A stretch of DNA of 64,000 nt, taken from NCBI RefSeq assembly GCF_023228165.1, contig NZ_JALOBS010000013.1:82260-146259 (forward strand), in the 5' to 3' direction. The notes beneath the pieces were generated by a model that ran no database searches, was not told where the DNA came from, and saw nothing but the letters and a program-made list of their open reading frames with translations. Of this stretch, positions 52,902-61,827 are shown in pieces; the stretch's first letter is position 1; every line of letters begins with the position of its first letter. Both the position numbers and the translations under genes were made by a program. Source of the stretch: Methylomonas sp. GTDB taxonomy: Bacteria > Pseudomonadota > Gammaproteobacteria > Methylococcales > Methylomonadaceae.

Positions 52902-55007
52902 TTAAGCTCGCTGGCCTACTGTCGAAATCACTCGAATTTGCCTATCCTGAGGAATTTCGTTGTATGCCAACACATGCAAACCGGGTATGGAATGACGGAC
53001 GAAGCGTGCCAGCCAAGGCCGGATAAAGGAAGACACTAACAACACCGCTGCCTGCCCTTCCATTTCCATGCGCTGCGCGCTTTCTTCCAGCGACTGATGC
53101 ATTTGTTCCGCTAAACCGGGTTCTAACCCCGCGCCACCCTCGCCCGCCGTCTGCAATGACTTATGCAATATCTGTTCCAAACTTGGATCTAGCGTAATAA
53201 CCGGGATCTCCATCTGTACCCCATTGATTTCATGGACAATTGAGCGCCCCAACGACACCCGGACAGCCGAAGTCAAGATGTCCGGATCTTGACTCTTGAC
53301 CCCGTAATCCGCCAAAGTTTCGGCGATCGTCCGCATATCGCGTATGGCCACTTTCTCTTGCAATAGATTTTGCAAGACTTTTACCACCACGCCCAACGGC
53401 AACGTTTTAGGCACCAGATCTTCAACCAGTTTCGGCGCCACTTTGGATAAATTATCCAACAGCTGCTGCGCCTCTTCGTAGCCGAATAATTCGTACGCAT
53501 TACTCTGCAAAATATGGCTGAGATGCGTAGCGACCACCGTGCCGGGGTCGACTACGGTATACCCCAAAGTCTGCGCCTGATCTTTTTGCGCCAGTTCAAT
53601 CCACACCGCATCCAAGCCGAAAGCCGGATCCTTACAAGCCACCCCCTGCAAACTGCCAAATACCCGTCCAGGATTAATAGCCATTTCCTTTTCCGGAATA
53701 ATTTCGGCTTCGCCCACCGTAACCCCCATCAAGGAAATGCGATAAGCGGTAGGCGATAAATCCAGATTGTCGCGGATATGCACCGAGGGAATTAAAAAAC
53801 CCAGTTCTTGAGACAATTTTTTCCGCACACCTTTGATACGGGTCATCAATTGCCCGCCTTGATTTCTGTCCACCAATGGAATCAGACGGTAACCCACTTC
53901 CAGCCCGATGGTATCGACCGGCATCACATCATCCCAGCCCAATTCCTTAACTTCGGCCTTGGCCAATTGCTGTTGCGGCGAAACGATGCGCTCCATCTCC
54001 AGGGCTTTTTCTTCTTCCAGTTTGCGCCTATGGTCGATTAGATAGGCCGCGCCGGCCAATGCCGCCGCCAACAAAATAAACACCATATTGGGCATGCCGG
54101 GAATAATGCCCAACAAGCCCATCACACAGGCAGTAACCAACAAGGTTCTTGGATCTTGGAACAGCTGCGCGGAAACCTGCTGCCCCAGATCCTGCTTACT
54201 GCCCCGCACTCGCGTCACCACCATGGCCGATGCCACCGATAACAGAAGGGCCGGTATCTGCGCCACCAGGCCATCGCCAATCGTCAATAACACGTAGGCA
54301 TTGGCCGCTTCGGCAAAGCTCATGTCATGCTGCCCTACGCCGATAGCCAAACCACCTATCACGTTGACAAATAAAATAATAATGCCCGCCACCGCGTCGC
54401 CGCGCACAAACTTACTGGCACCGTCCATGGAACCGTAAAAATCCGCTTCAGCGGCCACTTCTTCCCGTCTGGCGCGAGCCTCATCCTGATTGATCAACCC
54501 TGAATTCATGTCGGCATCAATCGCCATCTGCTTGCCGGGCATGGCATCCAAAGTAAAGCGCGCGCTGACCTCGGCCACCCGTCCGGCGCCCTTGGTGACG
54601 ACCACGAAATTGATGACCACTAAGATCGCGAACACCACGATACCCACGGCAAAGTTGCCGCCGATAACGAACGATCCGAAGGCCTCGATAACCTTACCGG
54701 CCGCATCTCCACCTTCATGCCCCTTCATCAGTACCACTCGGGTCGAGGCCACATTGAGCGCCAGACGCAGCAAGGTCGCCACCAGAATGACGCTGGGAAA
54801 CGAAGCAAATTCCAGCGGTTTCATGCTGTAGATCACCACCAACAGAATGATCAGGGAAAACGCAATGTTGAAGGTAAAGAACAAATCCAGTATGAAGGCC
54901 GGCAATGGCAACACCAGCAACGCCAACAACATCAGGATAACCAGCGGCGCACCCAAGCCCATACCCATCAGCGATTTTAAGGTAGCGATAATTTTTGCTA
55001 AATCCAT
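52902..55007 (-). CDS. flhA: Flagellar export gate protein FlhA
   Basis: A 701-residue protein: seven to eight N-terminal membrane helices (to about 330), the FHIPEP-type region (VVTKGAGRVAEVSARFTLDAM, then MDGASKFVRGDAV), and a cytosolic C-terminal domain that receives chaperone-bound substrates. Between flhB and flhF, the order seen in Pseudomonas. Confidence 0.93.
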   Translation of the reverse strand: MDLAKIIATLKSLMGMGLGAPLVILMLLALLVLPLPAFILDLFFTFNIAFSLIILLVVIYSMKPLEFASFPSVILVATLLRLALNVASTRVVLMKGHEGGDAAGKVIEAFGSFVIGGNFAVGIVVFAILVVINFVVVTKGAGRVAEVSARFTLDAMPGKQMAIDADMNSGLINQDEARARREEVAAEADFYGSMDGASKFVRGDAVAGIIILFVNVIGGLAIGVGQHDMSFAEAANAYVLLTIGDGLVAQIPALLLSVASAMVVTRVRGSKQDLGQQVSAQLFQDPRTLLVTACVMGLLGIIPGMPNMVFILLAAALAGAAYLIDHRRKLEEEKALEMERIVSPQQQLAKAEVKELGWDDVMPVDTIGLEVGYRLIPLVDRNQGGQLMTRIKGVRKKLSQELGFLIPSVHIRDNLDLSPTAYRISLMGVTVGEAEIIPEKEMAINPGRVFGSLQGVACKDPAFGLDAVWIELAQKDQAQTLGYTVVDPGTVVATHLSHILQSNAYELFGYEEAQQLLDNLSKVAPKLVEDLVPKTLPLGVVVKVLQNLLQEKVAIRDMRTIAETLADYGVKSQDPDILTSAVRVSLGRSIVHEINGVQMEIPVITLDPSLEQILHKSLQTAGEGGAGLEPGLAEQMHQSLEESAQRMEMEGQAAVLLVSSFIRPWLARFVRHSIPGLHVLAYNEIPQDRQIRVISTVGQRA

Positions 55008-55025
55008 GATTGGTTTGGTTCGATT

Positions 55026-56153
55026 TTATTGGCGAAAGTCGTCGGGAACCGACACATCGCTGGGTGGTACCGGTTTGTTCCAGCCGTTTTCAGTCGCCGC
55101 CCTGAGTTGAAAAACATAGGCCAGTATTTGCGCCACCGCCAAAAACAAGCCTCGCGGGATTTCCTGATTTAATTCAGTGGAGTAGTATAAAGCCCTGGCT
55201 AAAGGCGGTGCCGCCACCAGCGGCACTTTATTGGCCAAGGCCAGATTACGAATTTGCGCGGCCACCAAGTCGGTGCCTTTTGCCACCAGCAAGGGTGCAC
55301 CGGAGCCATGCTGGTCATATCTTAACGCCACGGCAAAATGGGCAGGATTAGTCACGATGACATCGGCACTCGGTACCGCCTCCATCATACGCCGTTGCGC
55401 CGCCTGCATTTGCATCTGGCGAATTTTGCCTTTGACTTCCGGACTGCCTTCGGATTCTTTGTTTTCATCGCGCACCTCCTGCTTGGTCATCTTTAATTGA
55501 CGCTGATGATTCCATAACTGATAGGGTACATCGATCAACACCAGCAATAAAAATGTTGCGCTCAGTACGAGCACGGACATGACAATAATATCCCCGGCAC
55601 GCATCATCGCCCGTTCAACCGTCAAGCGATCCAACATCATCAAATCGTCGAAATAAACCTTAAACAAATTCCAAGCCACGAAGCCGATCAAGAGCACCTT
55701 GATAATGGCTTTGATTAACTCGACGACGCCTTGAATGCCGAAAATTTTTTTTATGCCCTGTAACGGATTCAGTTTGGAAAACTTAGGCTCGAAGGCTTCG
55801 CTGGAGAAGTTCCAGCCCCCCATTAATAACGGCGTCAATAAATCGGCAATCATTAGAACAATCATCAGCGGCAACACAACCGCATAACCTTCCGAAAAAG
55901 CCAGTTTGAAATATATGACGGGCGTCAATGGGTCAAAAATCACCTCACGGGACAGTTCGAATTGGTGCCGCATCATTTTCAGTAAGCCCTGTATCATGTA
56001 GCGCCCCATATAGAAAAATAATGCGGCGCTGACGATCAGGGTGACGAAGGTATTAAGCTCTTTGGAGCGCGGCACCTGACCCTTTTTGCGCGACTCGGAA
56101 AGCCGCTTACTGGTAGCGTCTTCGGTTTTATCCTGGCCGGAATCATCTGCCAT
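55026..56153 (-). CDS. flhB: Flagellar export switch protein FlhB with NPAH site
   Basis: A 375-residue export protein: four membrane helices and a cytosolic C-terminal domain that normally cleaves itself at NPTH to switch export from rod/hook to filament. Here residues 269-272 are NPAH (VIVTNPAHFAVALRYD), with Thr replaced by Ala. Asn269 and Pro270, which matter most for cleavage, are kept. ATG 56153 overlaps the fliR stop (TGATG). Confidence 0.92.
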   Translation of the reverse strand: MADDSGQDKTEDATSKRLSESRKKGQVPRSKELNTFVTLIVSAALFFYMGRYMIQGLLKMMRHQFELSREVIFDPLTPVIYFKLAFSEGYAVVLPLMIVLMIADLLTPLLMGGWNFSSEAFEPKFSKLNPLQGIKKIFGIQGVVELIKAIIKVLLIGFVAWNLFKVYFDDLMMLDRLTVERAMMRAGDIIVMSVLVLSATFLLLVLIDVPYQLWNHQRQLKMTKQEVRDENKESEGSPEVKGKIRQMQMQAAQRRMMEAVPSADVIVTNPAHFAVALRYDQHGSGAPLLVAKGTDLVAAQIRNLALANKVPLVAAPPLARALYYSTELNQEIPRGLFLAVAQILAYVFQLRAATENGWNKPVPPSDVSVPDDFRQ

Positions 56154-56929
56154 CAGCTCAGTCTCAACACTTGGCTAACCAGCATGAATCCATCCTGCAG
56201 TTTTTCGGTAAAACCTTCCAACATGCCGACCAATCCGATCCAGATCAGCAGCATACCCAGCAGGATAGTCATCGGGAAACCTATACCAAATAGTTGTAAT
56301 TGCGGCGCGGCTTTCGAGGCGATGCCGAAGCTGATATTGACGAATAGTAAGGTTGCCATAATAGGTAAGGCCAACAACACCCCATCGGAAAATATCCGGC
56401 TACTCCAGGCAATGATTTGCCAGAGATTGGCTTTTTCCAAGCCATCGGCGGCTACCGGTAAACTGTGAAAACTCTGCGCCAACATCTCAATTAGCAACAA
56501 ATGCCCATTAACGGTCAAAAACAATAAACTGGAACTAATCACAAATAGCTGGGCAATCACCGGCGTTTGAACGCCGGTAGCCGGGTCGACCAAAGACGCA
56601 AAGCCTAAGCCCATGCTATAGGCTATGGATTGCCCGGCAAACAACAGAATCGAAAATACCATTTGTAAAATAAATCCGGTAGAAACCCCTATCATCAACT
56701 GCTGTACGCTAACCGCCAGTCCGGCGGAACTAAATAGCTCGACCGCTGGCATCTCCGGTAACGTGGGCGCTACCACCAACGTGATCAACATACTCAGCAT
56801 CACTTTTAATCTTGCCGGAATACTATTGACGCTAAACACCGGAATGGAGATAAACATGGCACTGACCCGCATGAACGGCCAAACGAACGAGGCAAGATAG
56901 GCGATAAGCTCGTCTTCTTGAAAATTCAT
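56153..56929 (-). CDS. fliR: Flagellar export protein FliR
   Basis: A 258-residue inner-membrane export gate protein with about six hydrophobic helices, the first region FVWPFMRVSAMFISIPVFS and the later QLMIGVSTGFILQMVFS typical of FliR. Overlaps fliQ (4 bp) and flhB (1 bp). Confidence 0.92.
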   Translation of the reverse strand: MNFQEDELIAYLASFVWPFMRVSAMFISIPVFSVNSIPARLKVMLSMLITLVVAPTLPEMPAVELFSSAGLAVSVQQLMIGVSTGFILQMVFSILLFAGQSIAYSMGLGFASLVDPATGVQTPVIAQLFVISSSLLFLTVNGHLLLIEMLAQSFHSLPVAADGLEKANLWQIIAWSSRIFSDGVLLALPIMATLLFVNISFGIASKAAPQLQLFGIGFPMTILLGMLLIWIGLVGMLEGFTEKLQDGFMLVSQVLRLS

Positions 56930-57195
56930 CCTATTAAATTTGGAATTTCGCGCATCAAATCTTGAAAATAATCGATGAGCATTTGCAACATTCCCGGACC
57001 GGCAATCATCAACACCAAGACAATGACGGCGAGTTTCGGAATAAAGGTGAGGGTTTGCTCCTGAATCGAGGTCGCGGCCTGAAACATTGAAACCAATAAC
57101 CCGATAGCTAAAGAAGACAATAAAATCGGGCCCAACAGCTTTAAAGCTACTAAGACCGTTTCCTGAGCGATTACCGATATGGTTTCGGGGTTCAT
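56926..57195 (-). CDS. fliQ: Flagellar export protein FliQ
   Basis: An 89-residue protein with two helices, containing LVALKLLGPILLSSLAIGLLVS and QAATSIQEQTLTFIPKL, which is the conserved FliQ hairpin and loop. Four copies are expected in the FliPQR gate. Overlaps fliR by 4 bp. Confidence 0.92.
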   Translation of the reverse strand: MNPETISVIAQETVLVALKLLGPILLSSLAIGLLVSMFQAATSIQEQTLTFIPKLAVIVLVLMIAGPGMLQMLIDYFQDLMREIPNLIG

Positions 57196-57211
57196 TTACA
57201 AGACCGCAACG

Positions 57212-57967
57212 TTAGACATAAAAACTGGCCGCCAGCATTTCCAACACCAAAGACCATCCGTCCGCTAACACAAACAGCATAATTTTAAAGGGTAAGGATA
57301 CGATCATGGGGGACAGCATCATCATCCCCATCGACATCAGTACGCTGGCCACGACTAAATCGATCACCAAAAACGGTAGAAACACCAGAAAGCCAATCTG
57401 AAAGGCGGTTTTTAATTCGCTAGTGACATACGCGGGCAGGAGCAAGGAAAAAGGCACGTCTTCAGGCTTGTTTATCTGCTGTTTGCCCGAGATTCTGACG
57501 AACATATCGATATCGCTTTCGCGGGTTTGCTTGAGCATAAATTGTTTAAATGGCTCGGATGCGGTTTGCAGCGCGGTAATGGCATCCATTTTTTCTTCCA
57601 GATAGGGCTGTACCGCCGTATCGTTGACCTTCTCCAAGACCGGCATCATGATGAAGATAGTCAAAAACAACGACAAGCCTAACAGCACCTGATTACTTGG
57701 GGCTTGCTGCGCACCCAATGCCTGTCTTAACAAACCCAGCACAATCATAATGCGGGTAAAAGAGGTCATGGTTAATAACAATGCCGGCAGCAGGGTCAGC
57801 ATGGTCATGATGGCTAAAATCTGAATCGTGACCGTATAGGTTTCGCCACCTTTGGGGTTTGTGGTTACGGTAATGGCATCTATGCCGGGAGTAGCCGCGC
57901 AGGCGACTTCAGGCACAACCAATAGCACGGCAACCAGCCCGCAGTACAGCATCCGCTTTTTACACAT
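57212..57967 (-). CDS. fliP: Flagellar export protein FliP
   Basis: A 251-residue gate protein with a signal peptide, then LTLLPALLLTMTSFTRIMIVLGLLR, PSNQVLLGLSLFLTIFIM and VASVLMSMGMMMLSPMIVSLPFK, all conserved in FliP. The frame opens at 58069, but ATG 57967 follows AAGGAAAG and gives the usual N-terminus. Overlaps fliO by 8 bp. Confidence 0.92.
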   Translation of the reverse strand: MCKKRMLYCGLVAVLLVVPEVACAATPGIDAITVTTNPKGGETYTVTIQILAIMTMLTLLPALLLTMTSFTRIMIVLGLLRQALGAQQAPSNQVLLGLSLFLTIFIMMPVLEKVNDTAVQPYLEEKMDAITALQTASEPFKQFMLKQTRESDIDMFVRISGKQQINKPEDVPFSLLLPAYVTSELKTAFQIGFLVFLPFLVIDLVVASVLMSMGMMMLSPMIVSLPFKIMLFVLADGWSLVLEMLAASFYV

Positions 57968-58400
57968 TGGACTTTCCTTGCTGCACCTGCTGTAATTTTT
58001 GCGCAAAAAGCCCGCCGTCTTCCGGGGTTTCCTGATTCTGAAATAAACGGGCGTCGCCTTCCAGCTCAAGCAACTTATCGATTCTGCCCGGCGTTACCCC
58101 TAGCAATAATTGCTTTTCACCTACCTTTACCAGCACCAGTTTTTCGCGCACCCCTACCGATAAGCCGGATATGACGCTCATCTGGCTTTTTCCCGCAAAA
58201 GATAAGCTTCCGCTTTTGCGTAATAGCCAAATAAAGCCTCCAAACAACACCAGGACGATCAACAACGCCAACAGCCATTGCAACACATCCGTATAGGATA
58301 CTATTCCCGCGGCGTGTTTTGATGAACCGGCATCTTCGGCAGAACCGGCCATCACAGTCGACATAGCCAGAAAAAAAACCAGCAGCTGTGCTTTTCTCAT
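57960..58400 (-). CDS. fliO: Flagellar protein FliO
   Basis: A 146-residue protein: signal peptide (about 1-20), one membrane helix (LLALLIVLVLFGGFIWLLRKSGS) and a short cytosolic domain with VREKLVLVKVGEKQLLLGVTPGRI. FliO helps FliP assembly. ATG 58400 overlaps the TGA of fliN. Confidence 0.85.
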   Translation of the reverse strand: MRKAQLLVFFLAMSTVMAGSAEDAGSSKHAAGIVSYTDVLQWLLALLIVLVLFGGFIWLLRKSGSLSFAGKSQMSVISGLSVGVREKLVLVKVGEKQLLLGVTPGRIDKLLELEGDARLFQNQETPEDGGLFAQKLQQVQQGKSNV

Positions 58401-58846
58401 CAACCCAATTTTTTAACCCGTTCAGAGGGACTGATAATATCGGTTAATCGAATACCAAACTTGTCGTTGACCACCACTACTTCACCATGAGCCACTAACG
58501 TGCCATTTACCAGTACATCCATAGGTTCGCCGGCAAAACGATCCAGCTCAACCACCGAACCTTGATTAAGCTGTAACAAGTTTCTGATGTTGATTTTGGT
58601 CCGACCGATTTCCAGCGATACCGTTACCGGCACATCTAAAATAACATCCAGCTTGACTTCATCCGCGTTGACATAAGATCTTGGTTTGCTATCTTCAAGA
58701 TTCGGAAAGCCGGCAGCCTCGTATCCTCCTGAACCTTTTGCGCCGGCTTCCTGCTCTTTCAAGGCATCCCCCCAATCAGCTTCCGTATCCGCCTGCTCAT
58801 CCATGGCGGCAGCCCAGTCATCACCTATCTCGTCGTTCTCACTCAT
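58400..58846 (-). CDS. fliN: Flagellar motor switch protein FliN
   Basis: A 148-residue switch protein: an acidic variable N-terminus (to about 60) and the SpoA domain with LDVILDVPVTVSLEIGRTKI and LNQGSVVELDRFAGEPMDVL. Builds the C-ring with FliM and binds phospho-CheY signals indirectly. Ribosome site AGGCG. Confidence 0.93.
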   Translation of the reverse strand: MSENDEIGDDWAAAMDEQADTEADWGDALKEQEAGAKGSGGYEAAGFPNLEDSKPRSYVNADEVKLDVILDVPVTVSLEIGRTKINIRNLLQLNQGSVVELDRFAGEPMDVLVNGTLVAHGEVVVVNDKFGIRLTDIISPSERVKKLG

Positions 58847-58865
58847 GTCTGATTCGCCTAAACCG

Positions 58866-59846
58866 TCACATATTGTCTAAATTTACTTTTTCAACTATTT
58901 CAATGGCATAGTTACCATCCGACAATCCTAGCTTACCTTTAAATACCGGGACGTTTTCAACTTCCAATAACACGGTTTCGGGCATGTCAATAGGTATCAC
59001 ATCGCCTTTTTTCAGTTCAATCACATCGCTGATATGCAATTCCTTTTCTATCAACTTACTCGTCACAGTCACTTCGCTGCGCATAATTTCGGTTCTTAGG
59101 GATTCCTGCCAGCGACCGTCGACTTCGCCTCTGTCGCTGGTTACCGCATCCAACAATTCTCTGATAGGTTCAATCATGGTGTAAGGCATGGCAATATTGA
59201 TATCGCCACCTCCGCCTTCAAGCTCCACGTGAATAGTCGAAATAACCACTATTTCGGAAGGACTGACGATATTGGCAAACTGTGGATTGACTTCCGAATT
59301 AAGATATTCGAAATCCACATCCATGACTGGCTTCCATGCCTCTGCCAGATCTTTAAAAATCATGTCGATAATCAGGCGAATGATGCGCATTTCGGTCGGC
59401 GTAAACTCCCGGCCCTCCACCTTGTTATAAAACTGGCCGCCACCGCCGAAGAAATTGTCCACCGCGGTAAAAACCAACCGTGGCTCCATAACGATAAGCG
59501 CCCGCCCCCGCAATGGAGACATACGAATAACATTTAGGTTGGTGGGCACAAACAATCCCTGAATAAATTCCGAGAATTTTTGCACTTGAATGCCTGACAC
59601 CGAAATCTCGGCTGCCCGCCGCAGAAAATTAAACAAGGCAATCCGAAAATAACGGGCAAATCGTTCGTTAACCATTTCGAGAGTGGGCATCCGCCCCCGA
59701 ACTATTCGCTCCTGACTATTGAAGTCGTAAAGCCTGGCGGCCTTATTAAGCCCTTCATCCTCAAGGCTGGTATCCACATCGCCGTCGTCAACGCCATGCA
59801 GCAGCGCATCTATTTCATCCTGAGAGAGTAAATCCGCGGTTGACAT
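58866..59846 (-). CDS. fliM: Flagellar motor switch protein FliM
   Basis: A 326-residue switch protein. The N-terminal CheY-binding peptide is LLSQDEIDALLHG; the middle domain carries FFGGGGQF; the SpoA domain with VIPIDMPETVLLEVENVPVF lies at the C-terminus. Its ATG overlaps the TAA of fliL by sharing one base, so the two are coupled. Confidence 0.94.
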   Translation of the reverse strand: MSTADLLSQDEIDALLHGVDDGDVDTSLEDEGLNKAARLYDFNSQERIVRGRMPTLEMVNERFARYFRIALFNFLRRAAEISVSGIQVQKFSEFIQGLFVPTNLNVIRMSPLRGRALIVMEPRLVFTAVDNFFGGGGQFYNKVEGREFTPTEMRIIRLIIDMIFKDLAEAWKPVMDVDFEYLNSEVNPQFANIVSPSEIVVISTIHVELEGGGGDINIAMPYTMIEPIRELLDAVTSDRGEVDGRWQESLRTEIMRSEVTVTSKLIEKELHISDVIELKKGDVIPIDMPETVLLEVENVPVFKGKLGLSDGNYAIEIVEKVNLDNM

Positions 59847-60371
59847 TTATTGCATTACAAATTCAGTAAAATAGACCGCTTTAACCGGGTTTTTCTTCGT
59901 CATGAGTTCCATTACTTTTCCAATCTCAGTTAACATGGTTGCTTGTAACTCTTGCTTACCCTCTAACGTTTTAGCCTTGTCCGCGCCAATAGAGCTAATG
60001 GCCATCAATAGGTTATTACGAATCATGGGCTCATGCTTCTTCAGCACAGCAACGTTAGCCTCGCCTTTAACCAATACGGTTACAGACACCTTAATAATTT
60101 TAGCGCTGGCACCAGCCGGAAAATTGACCAATAACGGATCACTCAGTTCGTAATACTGCTCTTCCTGAGCGGGGTCAGCTTCGTCTTGCATTTCCTCCGC
60201 CGCCGCTTTGTTCTCGCCATTTTTACCGGTTTGTTCGGAATCGGCCGGCTTGCTTATAAAAAAGAAATAACCACCGGCTCCGCCGCCCAGTAACAAGACT
60301 ACCGCGGCTATAATGATTATTAGTTTCTTTGATGACTTTTTCTCGGCGTCTTTTGGTTCAGTTTCAGCCAT
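59847..60371 (-). CDS. fliL: Flagellar basal-body protein FliL
   Basis: A 174-residue protein with one N-terminal membrane helix (KLIIIIAAVVLLLGGGAGGYFFF), an acidic linker and a stomatin-like periplasmic FliL domain (YYELSDPLLVNFPAG to the C-terminal VYFTEFVMQ). It is the first gene of the long flagellar operon in this window, 20-40 bp downstream of a sigma54-like site. Confidence 0.92.
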   Translation of the reverse strand: MAETEPKDAEKKSSKKLIIIIAAVVLLLGGGAGGYFFFISKPADSEQTGKNGENKAAAEEMQDEADPAQEEQYYELSDPLLVNFPAGASAKIIKVSVTVLVKGEANVAVLKKHEPMIRNNLLMAISSIGADKAKTLEGKQELQATMLTEIGKVMELMTKKNPVKAVYFTEFVMQ

Positions 60372-60392
60372 ACCCTACCCTTGCAAATGAAT

Positions 60393-60410
60393 AAGCATTA
60401 AATGAGCCAA
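60393..60410 (-). promoter_or_regulatory. Candidate sigma54 promoter for the fliL operon
   Basis: On the minus strand TTGGCTC then AATGCTT. GG (60407-60408) and GC (60395-60396) are separated by exactly ten bases, as in -24/-12 elements (TGGC-N-TGC). Transcription would start about 12 bp further, just before the AAGGG ribosome site of fliL. Polar-flagellum genes are commonly under FleQ and sigma54, which supports it. Confidence 0.55.
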
Positions 60411-60608
60411 ACTAGTCAGCCGGCACTTATTGCCTGTTACCGTTAGATCAATCTGTATCGATAATACAAGAAAAAACATTGTTTTAGAAGAACATCCCCT
60501 AAGCGACAATGCAAACAGATACTTTTCAAGTATAGTCGGGGAAATGTGGAAGTTTTTTCAGCGGGACAACAAGCGTCAAAATTCAGACAGTCTTGCCAAT
60601 AGACAGGG

Positions 60609-60636
60609 GACGGTAGAGAGCGCACTCTCTACCGTC
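60609..60636 (-). terminator. Strong hairpin downstream of fba
   Basis: GACGGTAGAGAG and CTCTCTACCGTC form a perfect 12-bp stem with a four-base loop, starting 9 bp after the fba stop. No T-run follows, so it may terminate weakly or protect the 3' end of the message. Confidence 0.5.
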
Positions 60637-60644
60637 TGCAAAGA

Positions 60645-61721
60645 TTACAGCGAGTTTACTGCGTTCAACTCCAGGAAGGCTTGCTGCAAACGAACAACCA
60701 TGCCCTCTTGACCGGCACGTTGCCATACCCGAGGATCATAGTATTTTTTATTCGGTTTATCGGCACCGTCAGGGTTGCCGATTTGACCTTGCAGATAGCC
60801 TTCGTTTTTCTTGTAAAAATTCATCACGCCTTCCCACGTTGCCCACTGGGTATCGGTGTCGATGTTCATTTTAACTACGCCATAGCTAATGGATTCCTTG
60901 ATTTCTTCCGGAGACGAGCCGGAACCGCCATGGAATACGAAAGTCAACGATTTAGCCGGCAAGCCGAACTTTTCTGACACGTATTTTTGGGAATTATCCA
61001 AAATTGACGGCGTCAGTTTAACGTTGCCAGGCGAATAAACACCATGTACGTTACCGAATGAAGCCGCTATAGTGAAATTAGGGCTGATTTTGTTCAAATG
61101 CTCGTAAGCATATGCCACGTCTTCAGGTTGGGTATATAACGCCGAATGGTCCATACCACTATTATCCACACCGTCCTCTTCACCACCGGTACAGCCTAGT
61201 TCGATTTCCAGCGTCATACCCATTTTCGACATGCGTTCCAGATATTTTGCGCAAGTCTCGATGTTTTCTTCCAGGCTTTCCTCGGACAAATCCAGCATGT
61301 GAGAACTGAATAATGGCTTACCGGTTGCGGCAAAGAATTTTTCACCTTCGTCCAGCAAACCATCTATCCATGGCAGCAACTTTTTCGCAGCATGGTCGGT
61401 ATGCAGAATAACCGGCACGCCATACAGTTCCGCCATCCGGTGAACATGGTGGGCACCGGAAATCGCACCGACGATAGAACAGCCTTGACCTTCCAATTTC
61501 AGACCTTTGCCGGCCATAAAAGCAGCGCCGCCATTGGAAAATTGAATAATGACTGGCGATTTTGCCTTTGCGGCGGCTTCCAAAACCGCATTGATAGTAT
61601 CAGTACTGATTACGTTTACCGCAGGTAATGCAAAATTATTTTCTTTGCAGATTGCGAACACTTTTTGTACATCTTCACCGGTTACAACACCGGGTTTTAC
61701 AGCATCTAAGATTTTTGTCAT
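60645..61721 (-). CDS. fba: Class II fructose-bisphosphate aldolase
   Basis: A 358-residue zinc aldolase of the E. coli FbaA type: FALPAVNVISTDTINAVLEAA, VPVILHTDHAAKKLLPW, LEIELGCTGGEEDGV and FVFHGGSGSSPEEI. Its His and Glu zinc ligands are intact. Interconverts fructose 1,6-bisphosphate and triose phosphates; together with transaldolase and transketolase it serves sugar rearrangement. In line after tal with a 106-bp gap. Confidence 0.94.
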   Translation of the reverse strand: MTKILDAVKPGVVTGEDVQKVFAICKENNFALPAVNVISTDTINAVLEAAAKAKSPVIIQFSNGGAAFMAGKGLKLEGQGCSIVGAISGAHHVHRMAELYGVPVILHTDHAAKKLLPWIDGLLDEGEKFFAATGKPLFSSHMLDLSEESLEENIETCAKYLERMSKMGMTLEIELGCTGGEEDGVDNSGMDHSALYTQPEDVAYAYEHLNKISPNFTIAASFGNVHGVYSPGNVKLTPSILDNSQKYVSEKFGLPAKSLTFVFHGGSGSSPEEIKESISYGVVKMNIDTDTQWATWEGVMNFYKKNEGYLQGQIGNPDGADKPNKKYYDPRVWQRAGQEGMVVRLQQAFLELNAVNSL

Positions 61722-61827
61722 GCAATTTATCCTGTTATCTATAAATGAAGGCCGCGTACTCGATTCGGCGGCCTTGCAAATAGGAAGTCTCGCCGGTAAG
61801 GATGACTTACACGGCGTTAGACGATCT

